A DNA stretch of 64,000 bases, taken from contig CP110630.1 in the NCBI GenBank assembly GCA_026210745.1, forward strand, positions 1,674,001 to 1,738,000, written 5' to 3'. The translations under genes and the position numbers were made by a program. Shown here one piece after another: positions 22,303 through 32,767 of the stretch. Below the pieces are notes generated by a model. It had not been told where the DNA came from and did not search any database. It saw nothing but the letters and a program-made list of their open reading frames with translations. The DNA comes from Exobasidium rhododendri (taxonomy: Eukaryota > Basidiomycota > Exobasidiomycetes > Exobasidiales > Exobasidiaceae). Every line of letters begins with the position of its first letter. Position 1 is the stretch's first letter.

Positions 22303-22572
22303 AGAGAGCTCTCGCTTCAACAATTCAACAATGCCCTCTTTGCTCCTCCCCCCCCCCCGATCCGCTTTCCCTCGCTTCTTCTCAAGCTCTTGCTCTTACT
22401 TCTTTGTACTTTTGTTTTTCATCCGGACGAGCTGCACATTCACGACAAATGGCTCCTGGTGTATTCCCATTCTGAAGTCTTACGCCCCATTCCCAACGAT
22501 CTATTCATCTCATGTCTATACACACGAACATCTACCAGGCTATGCTTGCAATTTAACAATCTCTCATCCTAC

Positions 22573-23823
22573 TCAGTCCACTTTCTCCAAAGCGGCGCAG
22601 ATGGCACCTAATTCGACGTTACCTCCTGTAAAGACCACGCACACTCTCACTTCCACCTCTTGATCCTCTGTGAAGCCTCTCTGTTTCCTCTTTGCTTCTC
22701 CAAGTAGATGTATCGCCTGAGCAAAGTCGTCGTTATCGAGTACGACTGCTAATCCCACCGCAGCACTAGGCTCTATGATTTGCTTCATGCGCTCCCACAC
22801 TAGACGAAGTGCAGAGAGAATCGACTTCTCACTGACAGTCAGGACACCCTCTACGTGCTCCTGTATATGCAACATAGTCCTAGGCGACAACGCAGTGAGA
22901 AGTCCATCGCAGACCGTTCGAGGAGGTGTTATGGCAGATTGAAGGACTCCCGATTGGATTGATCGAGCGGCATCATCAGCTTCTATAGGTTCAGCTCCAA
23001 ATATCGTGATCCTCTTCTCGAGGCCTTTGACCGCACTTGAAACCCCACTCAGCATCCCACCACCACCGACAGGTGCGACCACAAAGTCCAATGGAGGTTC
23101 GCCTTCGTCTTGTCTGTTCGACCACACCTTTGCGTCGTCTTTTCGGACATTCAAGGACGCCATAGAGCACCCTCTCCTTCCCTCCTGCATCATTTGCGCC
23201 TGCTCGACAATCTCTAGTCCCATAGTTCCTTGACCAGCAATGACCAAGTCATCATCATACGGATGTATGAATCGCACAATCGTACCTGATCCATCCGATT
23301 CAAGCTCTTCTTTCAATGCTTGGCAGGTACTCTCTCTAGCTGCTTGTGTAGGTTCCGACTCGACTATCCTTGCCCCATAGCCTGCTACAGCCGTTTTCTT
23401 TATCTGAGGAGCATTCTTTGGCATTACAATTGCCGCTCTTGCACCAACAATTCTTGCCGCAAAAGCCAAAGCCGCTGCATGATTCCCGCTTGAATGAGTT
23501 AGTACACACAATTTCGAAGCATTAAAATCATCACCATAAATTTCTCGAAGCAACTTCAAGTGAGAAGCAACAGCATTTGTGGCACCTCGAATCTTGAATG
23601 CGCCTACGACCTGAAGATGCTCACTCTTGAAAGCAAGTCGCACTCGTATTGGACCGGCACCTTCTCTACCCTTACTTCGCACACGATCGGTAGCGAGACG
23701 ATCGAGTGTGGAATTAGTCAAAAGAGGCGTTCTATGGATATGGGGAGTGATCCTCTCGTGGGCATCTTGGATCTCCCTCAGCGAGACTAGCTTCGTCGGA
23801 AGATCCGAGTCTCCCGTCGACAT
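22573..23823 (-). CDS. Serine/threonine dehydratase or serine racemase-like PLP enzyme
   Basis: This single exon encodes a 416-residue fold-type II PLP enzyme. The Schiff-base lysine is K77 in VGAFKIRGA. The substrate/cofactor loop SSGNH lies at 111-115, and the phosphate-binding glycine loop is PVGGGGMLSG. ISP.. TPLL-like N-terminal features (HIHRTPLLTNSTL) also match. The family deaminates serine/threonine to pyruvate/2-oxobutanoate or racemises serine. The protein stops soon after the catalytic core (VFTGGNVELGAI) with no ACT-type regulatory domain. It is therefore not the feedback-regulated biosynthetic Ilv1 type, and it resembles the Sry1/serine racemase branch. Cytosolic location is inferred. 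An insertion (MMQEGRRGCSMASLNVRKDD) precedes the glycine loop. The gene is head-to-head with the Zn2Cys6 gene. Confidence 0.88.
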   Translation of the reverse strand: MSTGDSDLPTKLVSLREIQDAHERITPHIHRTPLLTNSTLDRLATDRVRSKGREGAGPIRVRLAFKSEHLQVVGAFKIRGATNAVASHLKLLREIYGDDFNASKLCVLTHSSGNHAAALAFAARIVGARAAIVMPKNAPQIKKTAVAGYGARIVESEPTQAARESTCQALKEELESDGSGTIVRFIHPYDDDLVIAGQGTMGLEIVEQAQMMQEGRRGCSMASLNVRKDDAKVWSNRQDEGEPPLDFVVAPVGGGGMLSGVSSAVKGLEKRITIFGAEPIEADDAARSIQSGVLQSAITPPRTVCDGLLTALSPRTMLHIQEHVEGVLTVSEKSILSALRLVWERMKQIIEPSAAVGLAVVLDNDDFAQAIHLLGEAKRKQRGFTEDQEVEVRVCVVFTGGNVELGAICAALEKVD

Positions 23824-24487
23824 AGCTTTGTGTAGATCACTCTCATAAAGCTTGCAGGCGTAAAAGGTAGGGTTGCAACTCCATCAAGCACCGAATATCG
23901 AGTTTTCGTTTCAAGTGCCAAGGGCCTGGCGCGTCTCGTACGGGTACAGGGGGGGCAGTCAGTTGCAGCATCGTTGAATGACCATTTACCTGCTCCCCCA
24001 AGGTCCAGGATCGGAGAAGTTCCCTCTCATTGCGCTCATGATCACGGTATGCAAGATCAGGAATAGAACTTCCGTGACATTGTGCTTCTTTGTGTTCACT
24101 ACCCCTATAAGCTCATTGCGCCTTCATCAAGCTTAAATTTATCATCAGGAGAATGACCGCTCTCATAAAAGAGTTTGCACACGTTTGGGCCCCTCCGTAG
24201 GAGCTTGACGTATTCAATTGACACTCAATCTGAGCCCCAAAATGAAATTATGGAGACTCAATTGCAGAGATAGTGACAGGCTTAGTTCCAGCTGCTGATT
24301 ACTTTCACCCTCATCATGGTAATAAGGTTGCTCTCTACAACTCTCCCCCTCTGCTCGAGCTTTCCCCTTTTCTCTTTCGACTTCTCCTTTCTACCTTATT
24401 TAGTCGTCACTCCCTCGATTACCATTACATCCACTGCCACCCTAACCAAAGCCATCTCCCTCTCTTGCAGACTATTTGCTGTTCAAC
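23824..24487. other. Divergent promoter region
   Basis: This lies between the start codons of the dehydratase (minus) and the Zn2Cys6 factor (plus). The last 150 bp are pyrimidine-rich (about 24335-24480), typical of a fungal transcription start zone. No other feature is seen. Confidence 0.5.
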
Positions 24488-27364
24488 ATGTCGGAAATGA
24501 GACGGTCGTGCAACTTTTGTAGACAGCGTCGAATGAGGTGAGCGAATGGAAGCTGGGAGTATAGAGAGGCGCTTTCTTCCATCCTTTCTTACGTATCTTG
24601 TTCTCTGTCTTTCAGGTGCAACGGTGTAAGTAAACGGTAGTGACGTCGGGGAATCGTCTCTCTAATCACTTGTCCACCCCTCCTCTTCTCACAAAGGAGC
24701 TGCCATGGTGCGGCGCTTGCCACGAAAGGAGCGCGCCTTGTGAGTGGAGCTCTATCGTCAGGACAAACGACTAGCCGCAGATAAACTTAGACAATCTGAC
24801 ATCCTCTAGGTGTGTACGAGTCTGTCGGAGCAAGAGGGAGACCTCGCAGAAGAGACAGTGCAGAGAAATTGGTTGTTGCGGCACCACTTCACGGTGGTAC
24901 AAGTTGCTCGGTCGCATTGCATACCGTTGGTACATCGAACGATATCCTAGCAGGTAGGGTGGATGCGAACAGCTACCAAGTAATTGAGGATTACTTCTTC
25001 CAGACAGAAAGGCATATCTGGTCTTCTCTGCAGCACCGGAATGACTTACAACAGTGTCTAAGCCTGACACCCCCGAATGCGGAGATTACTCTCGTCACCC
25101 TATTAGAGCAAATGGTACATCTGGCAGTGAGTGACCGAGTGTGCTCTCGAGATTGTAACATACGACTGAGCGTGGCTTTGTCTTGCGAAGAGTGGCAAAA
25201 CAAGCGAAGATATTCGGAATGCTGCCACCATTCAAGACATCACAGCCTTGGACGATCCTTACGTGGCTGTCAGCGTTGCCGAAAAGGATGAAAACAGTGA
25301 ACAGATTGCATTGACTCCATCTCAGGTCATGCAACTTTTGACACTTGCATTTTCGCTTCATCCATTCCTGTCTCTCGTCGTCTCCATGACTTCACTGCTG
25401 TACGATCATCGAGACGGGCTGGCTTTTACGCCACTTCTTCTTGTTGTAGCAGCGGAAGGCATCGATTTAGGACTGCCGCCTACAGGACCGCTCTTCAAAG
25501 AAGGGGCCATGCTCAGCGTTCAAGAGCTGATTGAAAGAGCCGAATCTGAGCTGAAAGGAAGCGGCTACATTTCGACGATATCATCACACTCCATGTCGAT
25601 GTGTCAAGCTCTGCTGCTCCTGGCCTACCGTATGATCAACAGCCGTCAGATCAGGTGAGTTGCAGGAGAGCATACATGACGCCTTTTCAAACGTGCTTAC
25701 CACGGTTGTTCCTCCATCAAAATCCCTTCAGTCGAGCCGTAGTCTACCTGTCCTTGTGCAGTCAAACGCTGGATGGGATCTGGGAGAAGAGATGCGCCGA
25801 TGCTGCTGCAGAAGTAAAGATGAATGGGGTGCAGATGGCCAGCGTTGAAGAAGAACTACTCTGCAATCTGACGTGGATCGCGTCCAGCTTTTCCATGTGG
25901 ATCACGCTGCAGTTTCCCAATCTGAGCATGATTCTACAGAGCAGCAAGTATCGTCTGGATTTCGGACAGCTGCCGATCACGGAAGTTACAAGTCGGAGCT
26001 CCATCTATCAACTAGATTACATGAGTGGAAATTTATCTGCACTCAAGTCGCAAGAGAGGAATGGTAGGATACTTTCTTCTCTGGCAAGTGTCCATTGCTA
26101 CGTGGAACACTATCTATGTGAGACGGCCACAACCTCATTTCTCTCGCTGGATTCTCAAGTAGCTCTCTTGGACAAGGAAGCTCAGATTCTTGTTGCCACG
26201 GTGTCTCGATTCCTCGGACTGAAGTCGTGCTTATTGTCGTCGTCAACGCAGTCAACACCGTCCAACAAGACGCTGATCCAGTCTACCCATGTCCAGGTCA
26301 TCTTGGCAATTGCGGAAAAGACGGTGGAAGCTACAGCTACAAGCATCAGTCGCTCTACAAGGTCACCCTCGTCCTCCTTCCAGGCGACTACGGTAGAATT
26401 ACAGGTAGACACGATTTCCAATTTGGTTGTTGCATTCGAATTGCTCTTTGCGTTCACTCTTCCTCTTTCATTCCAACGAGGGGGCAGTCACGAAGTCGTC
26501 ATCAACAACTACTTTGAGAAGTTTGCAATGGACTCCACTGCGACAGAGGCGATCGAAAATCATAAGTGGCAAATGATGATGACTCTGCAATCTTTGGGGA
26601 TAATTCTCAACCAAGAAAACATGTCCTGCACGCAAAGGATCAATGTGAAGAAACAGGTGGACAACTTAACAGGCCTTGTTCAAGCTGCTCTCTTTGCGAA
26701 CGACATTGAATTTGCCGCATCATCATCTTCCACGACGACGGCAACATCACAAAGTAGCACCAGTAGTACATTTTCCCCTTTTACCTCCAGCAACATGTTC
26801 ATCAGCGGTGCCGATGCGGCCAACCCTAGCAGCAACTTCAATGACAGCACCTTCACTGCTGGACAGTACGACTATGCACATCACCCTAATCTTGGCACTC
26901 CCACTCAGTCGAACTACCCGCCTCATAAGTTTACGCAAAATTACCTTTACGATCATCATCCACGCCACGATCAGTCTCCTGTCTCTCCTCGCTACTTTTC
27001 TATACCGTTCAGCGACGTGGACGACATTTCGGTTCATCCAATCTTCAATCCCTTCCATCAGATTCAGTCTATGGCGCCTGCCAGCAGAGATCTGGGCCCC
27101 TCTTCCACCATGATGTACTACCAAGACGACAACCTGATGCCACCGTTCAGTCCGGCTGAACAGCGTCCAAAATACGATAACGATGCTTATCATGATGGCT
27201 CGTCGACCTTACACTCGATATCGCTACACACAAAGCACAACTCAAGATCACAGATGAACGTCCAGACCGACCCAGCTCTGATACATTACAGCAATTCCGA
27301 CGCCAATCTTTCTAATTCCCCTTACCCTACCGACCTTATGCTCTCCGACTACCGAACATCCTAG
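24488..27364 (+). CDS. Zn2Cys6 fungal transcription factor
   Basis: There are six exons: 24488-24537, 24616-24625, 24697-24739, 24810-25126, 25191-25654 and 25732-27364, giving 838 residues, all joins in frame. The first four exons assemble a perfect binuclear zinc cluster with spacing C-x2-C-x6-C-x6-C-x2-C-x6-C (SCNFCRQRRMRC, then NGELPWCGACHERSAPC), followed by a basic linker GRPRRR. The third cysteine is encoded by a 10-nt microexon. The middle region is helical and matches a fungal-specific transcription factor domain in character. The C-terminal 240 residues are disordered and rich in Ser, Asn, His, Pro and Tyr, probably an activation region. It is a nuclear DNA-binding regulator; the target is unknown. 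The neighbouring dehydratase shares its promoter and could be a target, but that is speculation. Confidence 0.9.
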
Positions 27365-27466
27365 CAGTAATTAAAGACACTTCTACTGACATGCGTTGTT
27401 GTACTTCTAATATAAGCTACTGATAATATACATTGAAACATTCTTGAAACACATTCGCTACCCTCC

Positions 27467-28570
27467 TCATCCAGACAACCGCACTGCGTTAGAACCACTA
27501 GCTGCCCACTTGGGGACCTTTGTGAGAGGTCGAGCTTTACCTGCAGCACGAGGACCCCAGGCAGGTTTTGCAGGTGGTGCCTCCTTCTTCTCCGTCGCTA
27601 CTTCTCCTGCTTTCGCCCCCTCCCCTTCCTTTTCTTTCTTTCCGCCCTTGACATACTTTTCATGGATCTTTTGACGCTCGGCTTCCAGATCTTGATTCTT
27701 CTTGCGAATCTTTTCCTTGCGATCGTTGCCCTTTCCTCCCCCTCCTGCAGTCAGCTCTACGTTGATGTTCCTACCTTGAAATTGAGTGTGATGGAATTGC
27801 AAAGCTTTTTGCAATGCGCTTGCATTCTTAAATTCTAAGAAAGCGCACCCCTTGGAGATCGATGCACTAGGATCTGCCGCTTTCCCTTTGGCAATCGACT
27901 TTTGCTTTGATTTGGGCAGCTGAGCCAACTTTGACGCATCTCCTTTCTTGCTCAAGAGTCGGACACTAGGTGTTTCCGTACAATGCGATGAGAAATGCTT
28001 TGCGATCTCTGCGGGCGTAGACTTGAACGACATGTTTCCAACAAAGACAATGTATCGCTTATCCTCCTTTTTATCTCCTAAATCTTCTGCTTTCTGGACT
28101 ACCTCTACTGCTGCTACCTCGCCGTCTTCCGTGAAGCGCTTTTTGACAGCCTTTGCCTTCACACTTTTGTCTTCGCTCCTTTTGCGTTTTTTGCTCCTTG
28201 CGTCATCATCATCTTCATCGTCAATTGGCCTCGCTTTGATCCCCTCCTTCGCCTCCTTCTCTCTTTCCTCTCTTAATTTGCGCTTTTGCTCTTTTTTCTC
28301 CTTCTTGTCAGCCGCTATTGAAATAGATGCCGACGAGGTCGAAACCGCCTCCTCTTCGTTTGCTTTTGACTTGCCGTGCTTCTTGTTGGCCTTCGACTTG
28401 CTCTCCTGTTCTGCTAAGCCTTCTCCATTCCCATTTTGGCTTCTCTCCACCACGCGGTCATCCTTATCTTCCTCTTCAACATCCACGACAGCATCGACGT
28501 CGTCCGTCTTCTTTTTTTTTCGGAAAGAAGCCGACTTCAGCTGTTTCTTCGTCAGCGTCTCGACTGTCAT
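27467..28570 (-). CDS. NOP6: Nop6-like nucleolar RRM protein
   Basis: This single exon of 367 residues runs from the ATG at 28570 (MTVETLTKKQLKSASFRKKKK). An upstream in-frame alternative initiates within unlikely leader sequence. The N-terminus is Lys-rich, then long acidic and basic low-complexity segments. One RRM covers about residues 172-262, with RNP2-like IVFVGNMSF and RNP1-like GCAFLEFKN, followed by a Lys-rich helix (NDRKEKIRKKNQDLEAERQK). This is the layout of yeast Nop6, an RNA-binding factor of early 40S/90S pre-ribosomes. The C-terminus is basic (PAWGPRAAGKARPLTKVPKW). The assignment rests on RRM position and flanking basic helices. Another nucleolar RRM protein is the alternative. 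Confidence 0.75.
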   Translation of the reverse strand: MTVETLTKKQLKSASFRKKKKTDDVDAVVDVEEEDKDDRVVERSQNGNGEGLAEQESKSKANKKHGKSKANEEEAVSTSSASISIAADKKEKKEQKRKLREEREKEAKEGIKARPIDDEDDDDARSKKRKRSEDKSVKAKAVKKRFTEDGEVAAVEVVQKAEDLGDKKEDKRYIVFVGNMSFKSTPAEIAKHFSSHCTETPSVRLLSKKGDASKLAQLPKSKQKSIAKGKAADPSASISKGCAFLEFKNASALQKALQFHHTQFQGRNINVELTAGGGGKGNDRKEKIRKKNQDLEAERQKIHEKYVKGGKKEKEGEGAKAGEVATEKKEAPPAKPAWGPRAAGKARPLTKVPKWAASGSNAVRLSG

Positions 28571-29081
28571 GCCGTCTATCAGGAGGCGTGGGCAAAGGAA
28601 GATGGGCATCAGACATGTCGAATAAACTTTCAGCTTCACCAAAAAAGGAAGCCGCACGTGCGTCGATCAACTTAATCGTGTGGAAATTCCATGCAGTGCT
28701 TGGACACAATCCTTTTTCGTATTTGATCAGTAGACATCTGCCTATTTTGTTAATGTCAGATTCACATTTGGATTAAACTTCTTGAGCAATCAAGATCGGA
28801 ACGGAAACGACTTCGGGCGACGTTGTTCTGTCGCATCGTCAATATAGTGCACCTCGTATTGCCTACGACATACTCTCTTTCCCGCCCTTCAAATGCGACA
28901 GTAAGCTACCAAAAGTCTCTTCACGCAAGACTGCATCATCGTCGCCCTTTGCAAGTGGACCCAGCGAGCAAAATCTCCTTGTTCTTGCTCGACGTCCTCG
29001 GTGTCTTTGTAAAGTCTGCTCACCTCATCGTTCGACGTTTCAACGGTCAAAGCGCGGCTTTCGTAACGTCAAAGGACCTGT
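28571..29081. other. Divergent promoter region
   Basis: This lies between NOP6 (minus) and the SIT-like transporter (plus). Short frames on the minus strand just upstream of NOP6 could be leader sequence. No RNA gene is evident. Confidence 0.5.
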
Positions 29082-31769
29082 ATGGTCTCGAGCAGCAATA
29101 ATGCGGCTCCGGCTGATGCTGGCTCACCCTCGTATTTAAGACGGCGGTCAGCGCAGCAAGAAGCTGCTTCACAAATGTCCAGTAATGCAGCAGCAGGAAG
29201 CGCCAACATGAGTACCAAACAAGGCGTCACCATTCGAAGACCGAGTGCTCACAATACTCTGGCAAGTGACTTCCCTCTCACTCTGTCTTCATTATCTGAG
29301 CATCCAAGTCCGCCCATGATTGTTCGCTCAACCACTCCAACTATTTCGGCAAATGCACCACTGACTTCAATCTTTGGAAAGCAGAGGGTCGCAGATGAAA
29401 ATCAAGCTGTAGCCAACATGGTCGCATCGAATAGCATACAACGACCGGCATCTGCTCCTCCTAGAGGGTCGAGATCTCGGCACACTTCTAAAGAGCTGGA
29501 TGATCTAGGTGCGGATTTGATGGAAGCAGCGATACTAGACTCTGCTCCACCATTGCACACTGCTAGATCGACATCGTCCATAAAGGATTCTGCGATGGAA
29601 ACGATGCAACTCTTCACTTCGAACCTCTCGGATAGATCGCTTTCCCTCCTCTTCCTATTCATTGTCATGTGGGGAGCAGTCTTGTCGCTGGACAGGCTAA
29701 CGACATACTCTTATCAAACAATTGCTACCAACTCTTTTTCTTCACACTCCTCCCTCGCTCTAGTCAACGTAGTTCGATCGGTGATCGCGGCAGTAGCGGC
29801 GGTACCCTTTGCAGTGATTGCTGATCTGTGTGGACGATGTCAAGCTTTTGCTGTTGCTTTGGTCTTCTATTCGGCTGGTCATATTGTCATGGCGGCAAGC
29901 ATAGACATTCCTTCCTACGTGGGTGGAGTGATCTTGTACGAGGCTGGTGCAAATGGTCTCGTCTGCCTGCAATACACCGTCTTGGCCGACATGACAAGCT
30001 CTCGGAATCGCTTGTTCTTCCAAATGATGCCTCAAATGCCCTTCTTGGTTTTTAGCTTCGTGAGCAGCGACATATACTCTGCAATACTACCTCGTTGGAG
30101 ATGGGGAATTGCCATATTTGCCATCCTGGGGCCCGTCTCTCTAGCCCCGGTCATCTGGATCCTTCACAATTCTCAAAAGGGCCAAAAGGGCCTGGCAGTC
30201 ACTTCGACCAAATCACTGCGGCGGGCTTCTATCCAGCAGGAATCGTCAACCTTTGTCTATGTTCTACGATGCCTTCAACACCTGTGGAATCTTGCCGATC
30301 TTCTCGGCCTCATTCTTCTTGCAGCCTCACTTACTTTGATTCTTGTTCCACTCACCCTGGCAGCAAGCTCGCCTGACAAATGGGAAAGTCCAGATATTCT
30401 CGGGATGATCACTGCAGGAGCTGTACTAGGCCTGCTCTTTGCCTATTGGGAGGCTAAAAAGGCAAGCAACCCATTGATGGCAAAAGGTCTACTTCGTAAT
30501 TGGACATTCTGGGGCGGAGCTACCAGCCTTTGCCTGCTGTGGACTGCCCACGCACTGATGATTGCCTACTGTGAGTGCGAGTGTGAAAGAATAAACGATA
30601 GACGGTGGAGTAGAAAAGCACGCTTACTCGTGCATCGTGATCTTACCCCAGTCCCCACCTATCTTTACGTCGTCCACAACACTTCCAATCGAGCACAGCA
30701 AAACATTTCAGTCATCTATTCCTTTACGATTGCAGCTTCTTCCTTGCCGGTCGCATTGGTGGTGCGCTATACGAGGCGTTATAAGATTTTCACCTTGATC
30801 GGAGTCGTCCTCTTCACTGCTGGCTTGGGTCTCATGATCGGTCTTAAAGGCACATCAGACAGCACTTTTCACCTTGTAGCTTCGCAAATTGTCATTGGAC
30901 TAGGTGGTGCTCTGACGATTGCGCTCATTCAATCAGCAGTCCAAGTCAGCGTTCCTCATGCTTTTGTGTCACAATCGATTGCCGCTCTCAACATCTTCCC
31001 TTGCGTAGGAAATGCTATTGGAGCGGCCATTGCTGGAGCTTTATGGGGCAATCTCCTCCCGGGTCTTTTGATCAAATCTCTTGCCACGACTGGTCATCAA
31101 AGTGATGTCGGAACAATCTATTCAGAGCCCCTCACCTGGATCGAATCATACCCTATCGGCACCACATCTCGTACTGCAGTCGTCGATGCTTATTCTTCGG
31201 TCTGGAGAGTCATGATGATCACTGCCACTGTCATATGTGCAGCCAGCATCGTATCGATGATGCGAATGAAGAATCTCAAATTGAACGATTTCCTCAGCGT
31301 CGCAGAAGAAATCGACAAAGCAGAAGGTGACGATGCAACGAATAATACTTCCAAAGGAGGTGCAAGTCACCTGTTTGGTGATCGTCTGTTCGAAAAATTG
31401 GAGAATGCTCTCTGGAAGGGTGCTGCCAGCGTCGGCATCAAGCTTGCGGGGAGCGACAAGCCAGGCGGTACAGCTGCTTTGTCTAGTGAGAAAATTTACG
31501 CAGACGAGACTTTGGCGGAAGACGACGACAGACGCCTGTCCCCATACTTGCGATCACCCGTCAAGTCACACCTTGGAAGTGAGACCGGCAAGTCCAGGGC
31601 GGGAGAAGCGTCCGATGCCGCTTTCCTTTCCTCGATTCCTCCCATCCTGGTCTTGAATGCTGACTCAGAAGATGAAGTTTCTATTCCGATCTCTGCACCC
31701 GCTACCCTCTTTCGTCCTCAAGTCTCGTCTCCATTAGCCAGGCGATTCCCAGACGGATCGACCATGTAA
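29082..31769 (+). CDS. SIT/ARN-type MFS transporter (siderophore-iron transporter-like)
   Basis: There are two exons, 29082-30570 and 30652-31769. The 81-nt intron is in frame and would read through as a hydrophilic insert (ECECERINDRRWSRK) if retained. Spliced, the protein has 868 residues. A Ser/Ala-rich cytosolic N-terminus of about 185 residues precedes a membrane region (about 186-700) consistent with the 14-segment DHA2/SIT layout. Family-typical features are SLDRLTTYSYQTIATNSF, VNVVRSVIAAVAAVPFAVIAD followed by GR, and late GLGGALTIALIQSAVQVSVP. SIT proteins import ferric siderophores by proton symport at the plasma membrane or vesicles. The C-terminal 150 residues are acidic and Ser-rich. 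No siderophore synthetase is in this window. Substrate is inferred from family only. Confidence 0.82.
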   Translation: MVSSSNNAAPADAGSPSYLRRRSAQQEAASQMSSNAAAGSANMSTKQGVTIRRPSAHNTLASDFPLTLSSLSEHPSPPMIVRSTTPTISANAPLTSIFGKQRVADENQAVANMVASNSIQRPASAPPRGSRSRHTSKELDDLGADLMEAAILDSAPPLHTARSTSSIKDSAMETMQLFTSNLSDRSLSLLFLFIVMWGAVLSLDRLTTYSYQTIATNSFSSHSSLALVNVVRSVIAAVAAVPFAVIADLCGRCQAFAVALVFYSAGHIVMAASIDIPSYVGGVILYEAGANGLVCLQYTVLADMTSSRNRLFFQMMPQMPFLVFSFVSSDIYSAILPRWRWGIAIFAILGPVSLAPVIWILHNSQKGQKGLAVTSTKSLRRASIQQESSTFVYVLRCLQHLWNLADLLGLILLAASLTLILVPLTLAASSPDKWESPDILGMITAGAVLGLLFAYWEAKKASNPLMAKGLLRNWTFWGGATSLCLLWTAHALMIAYCECECERINDRRWSRKARLLVHRDLTPVPTYLYVVHNTSNRAQQNISVIYSFTIAASSLPVALVVRYTRRYKIFTLIGVVLFTAGLGLMIGLKGTSDSTFHLVASQIVIGLGGALTIALIQSAVQVSVPHAFVSQSIAALNIFPCVGNAIGAAIAGALWGNLLPGLLIKSLATTGHQSDVGTIYSEPLTWIESYPIGTTSRTAVVDAYSSVWRVMMITATVICAASIVSMMRMKNLKLNDFLSVAEEIDKAEGDDATNNTSKGGASHLFGDRLFEKLENALWKGAASVGIKLAGSDKPGGTAALSSEKIYADETLAEDDDRRLSPYLRSPVKSHLGSETGKSRAGEASDAAFLSSIPPILVLNADSEDEVSIPISAPATLFRPQVSSPLARRFPDGSTM

Positions 31770-32008
31770 TTTTACCTGCTCTCATTCATTGCCATTGCTG
31801 TAGTGTATACTACTACCCTGCCTTTTCCTCTGCGCCGTAGACTGCTTCTTCCCATCCCCAACGCGTCCTCATGGCAGATAGATGGAATAATTTGTGTGTG
31901 GAGACAGACGCCAGTGCCTAAGAAATCCACCAACCAAGGCCTCGACGGGTATATACGCTACACCTAGCTAATCCCCCATTGCTTGGAATCAGCCTGCTTC
32001 ACCTGACG

Positions 32009-32532
32009 ATGTCGGGCTATCTCGACGAGGGAGTTCCCGCCAGCTCGTCATCTCTCCTACTTGCTCAACTTCAACAGCAAGGATATTCCCGACAAATTCC
32101 TCCCAGCAGTAGAGCTGGACTTCGAATTGATGATATAGACGTAGAAGCTGAGACCGACGATCAGCTTAGCCTATCGTCGTGGGACTCACAAGAAGAAGAC
32201 AGGCAGGCACAAGAAGAGTGGGACGAGAGTATGAAGCAGCTTAACCTGGCGATTCAAGTCATGGTGTTGCCCTTCTTCGGCAAGTGGCTTGGTAGGAAAT
32301 GGAGCTATTGGCGTGAGTGAAGGGGCCGGCGTATGCTTGTACGGGAAAAAGACACTTGATTTTCATCTGGGCAATCACACTCTCTGACGCTCTTTACGCC
32401 TCTTTACGTTGGGACGCAGTCTTCACCAGATTTCAGCACCATGGTCTAGGCTACGCTTTCTTTGGCATCTCTTCAAGCTGGGCTCCATCGTCAATCTTGC
32501 CCAGCCCACTCGTTGCGGCACTGCAGCTGTAG
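32009..32532 (+). CDS. MIM2: Mim2-like mitochondrial outer-membrane import subunit
   Basis: There are two exons, 32009-32312 and 32420-32532, joined in phase (SYW/LFTRF), giving 138 residues. The first 75 residues are Ser/Gln/Asp-rich and acidic. They are followed by a single predicted transmembrane helix region EEWDESMKQLNLAIQVMVLP then FFGKWLGRKWSYW. The acidic tail, the W-E-S-x-x-Q-L motif and the GKWLGR stop are the hallmarks I associate with Mim2, the partner of Mim1 in inserting helical proteins into the mitochondrial outer membrane. The second exon adds HGLGYAFFGIS and a short hydrophobic end. The protein is small and split, so it is easily missed. Confidence is moderate because the family is short and divergent. 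Confidence 0.68.
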
Positions 32533-32580
32533 AGCGTGCACATTCGCCAGGAGAAGTTTGATTCTCCAGCCGATAGCCCC

Positions 32581-32646
32581 ACTGCAACAGAAAGCTTAAC
32601 TGCAACAGAAAGCTTAACTGCAACAGAAAGCCCTATTGCAACAGAA
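32581..32646 (+). repeat. 18-bp tandem repeat, about 3.7 copies
   Basis: The unit ACTGCAACAGAAAGCTTA is repeated at 32581-32598, 32599-32616, 32617-32634 (last four bases differ) and partially to 32646. It lies between the convergent MIM2-like and GNAT genes, in probable 3' UTR. Confidence 0.9.
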
Positions 32647-32767
32647 TAAACTTCTCATAGGGCAACCCTTCGGCCCTCGTAATGCTACACATATCTCACA
32701 AACCATGTACACCACACAACACACAATGCAGTCTTCTTCGAGGAAAATTTATTCTCCTGCAGTACAA

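Noticed and set aside
24488..24850. Gene start placed at 24812 without the upstream exons
   Set aside because: This would lose the whole zinc cluster, which is perfectly rebuilt by four spliced exons.
30571..30651. Hydrophilic 27-residue loop in the SIT-like transporter
   Set aside because: GTGAGT donor and CCCCAG acceptor, and the loop would interrupt a transmembrane helix; it is treated as an intron.
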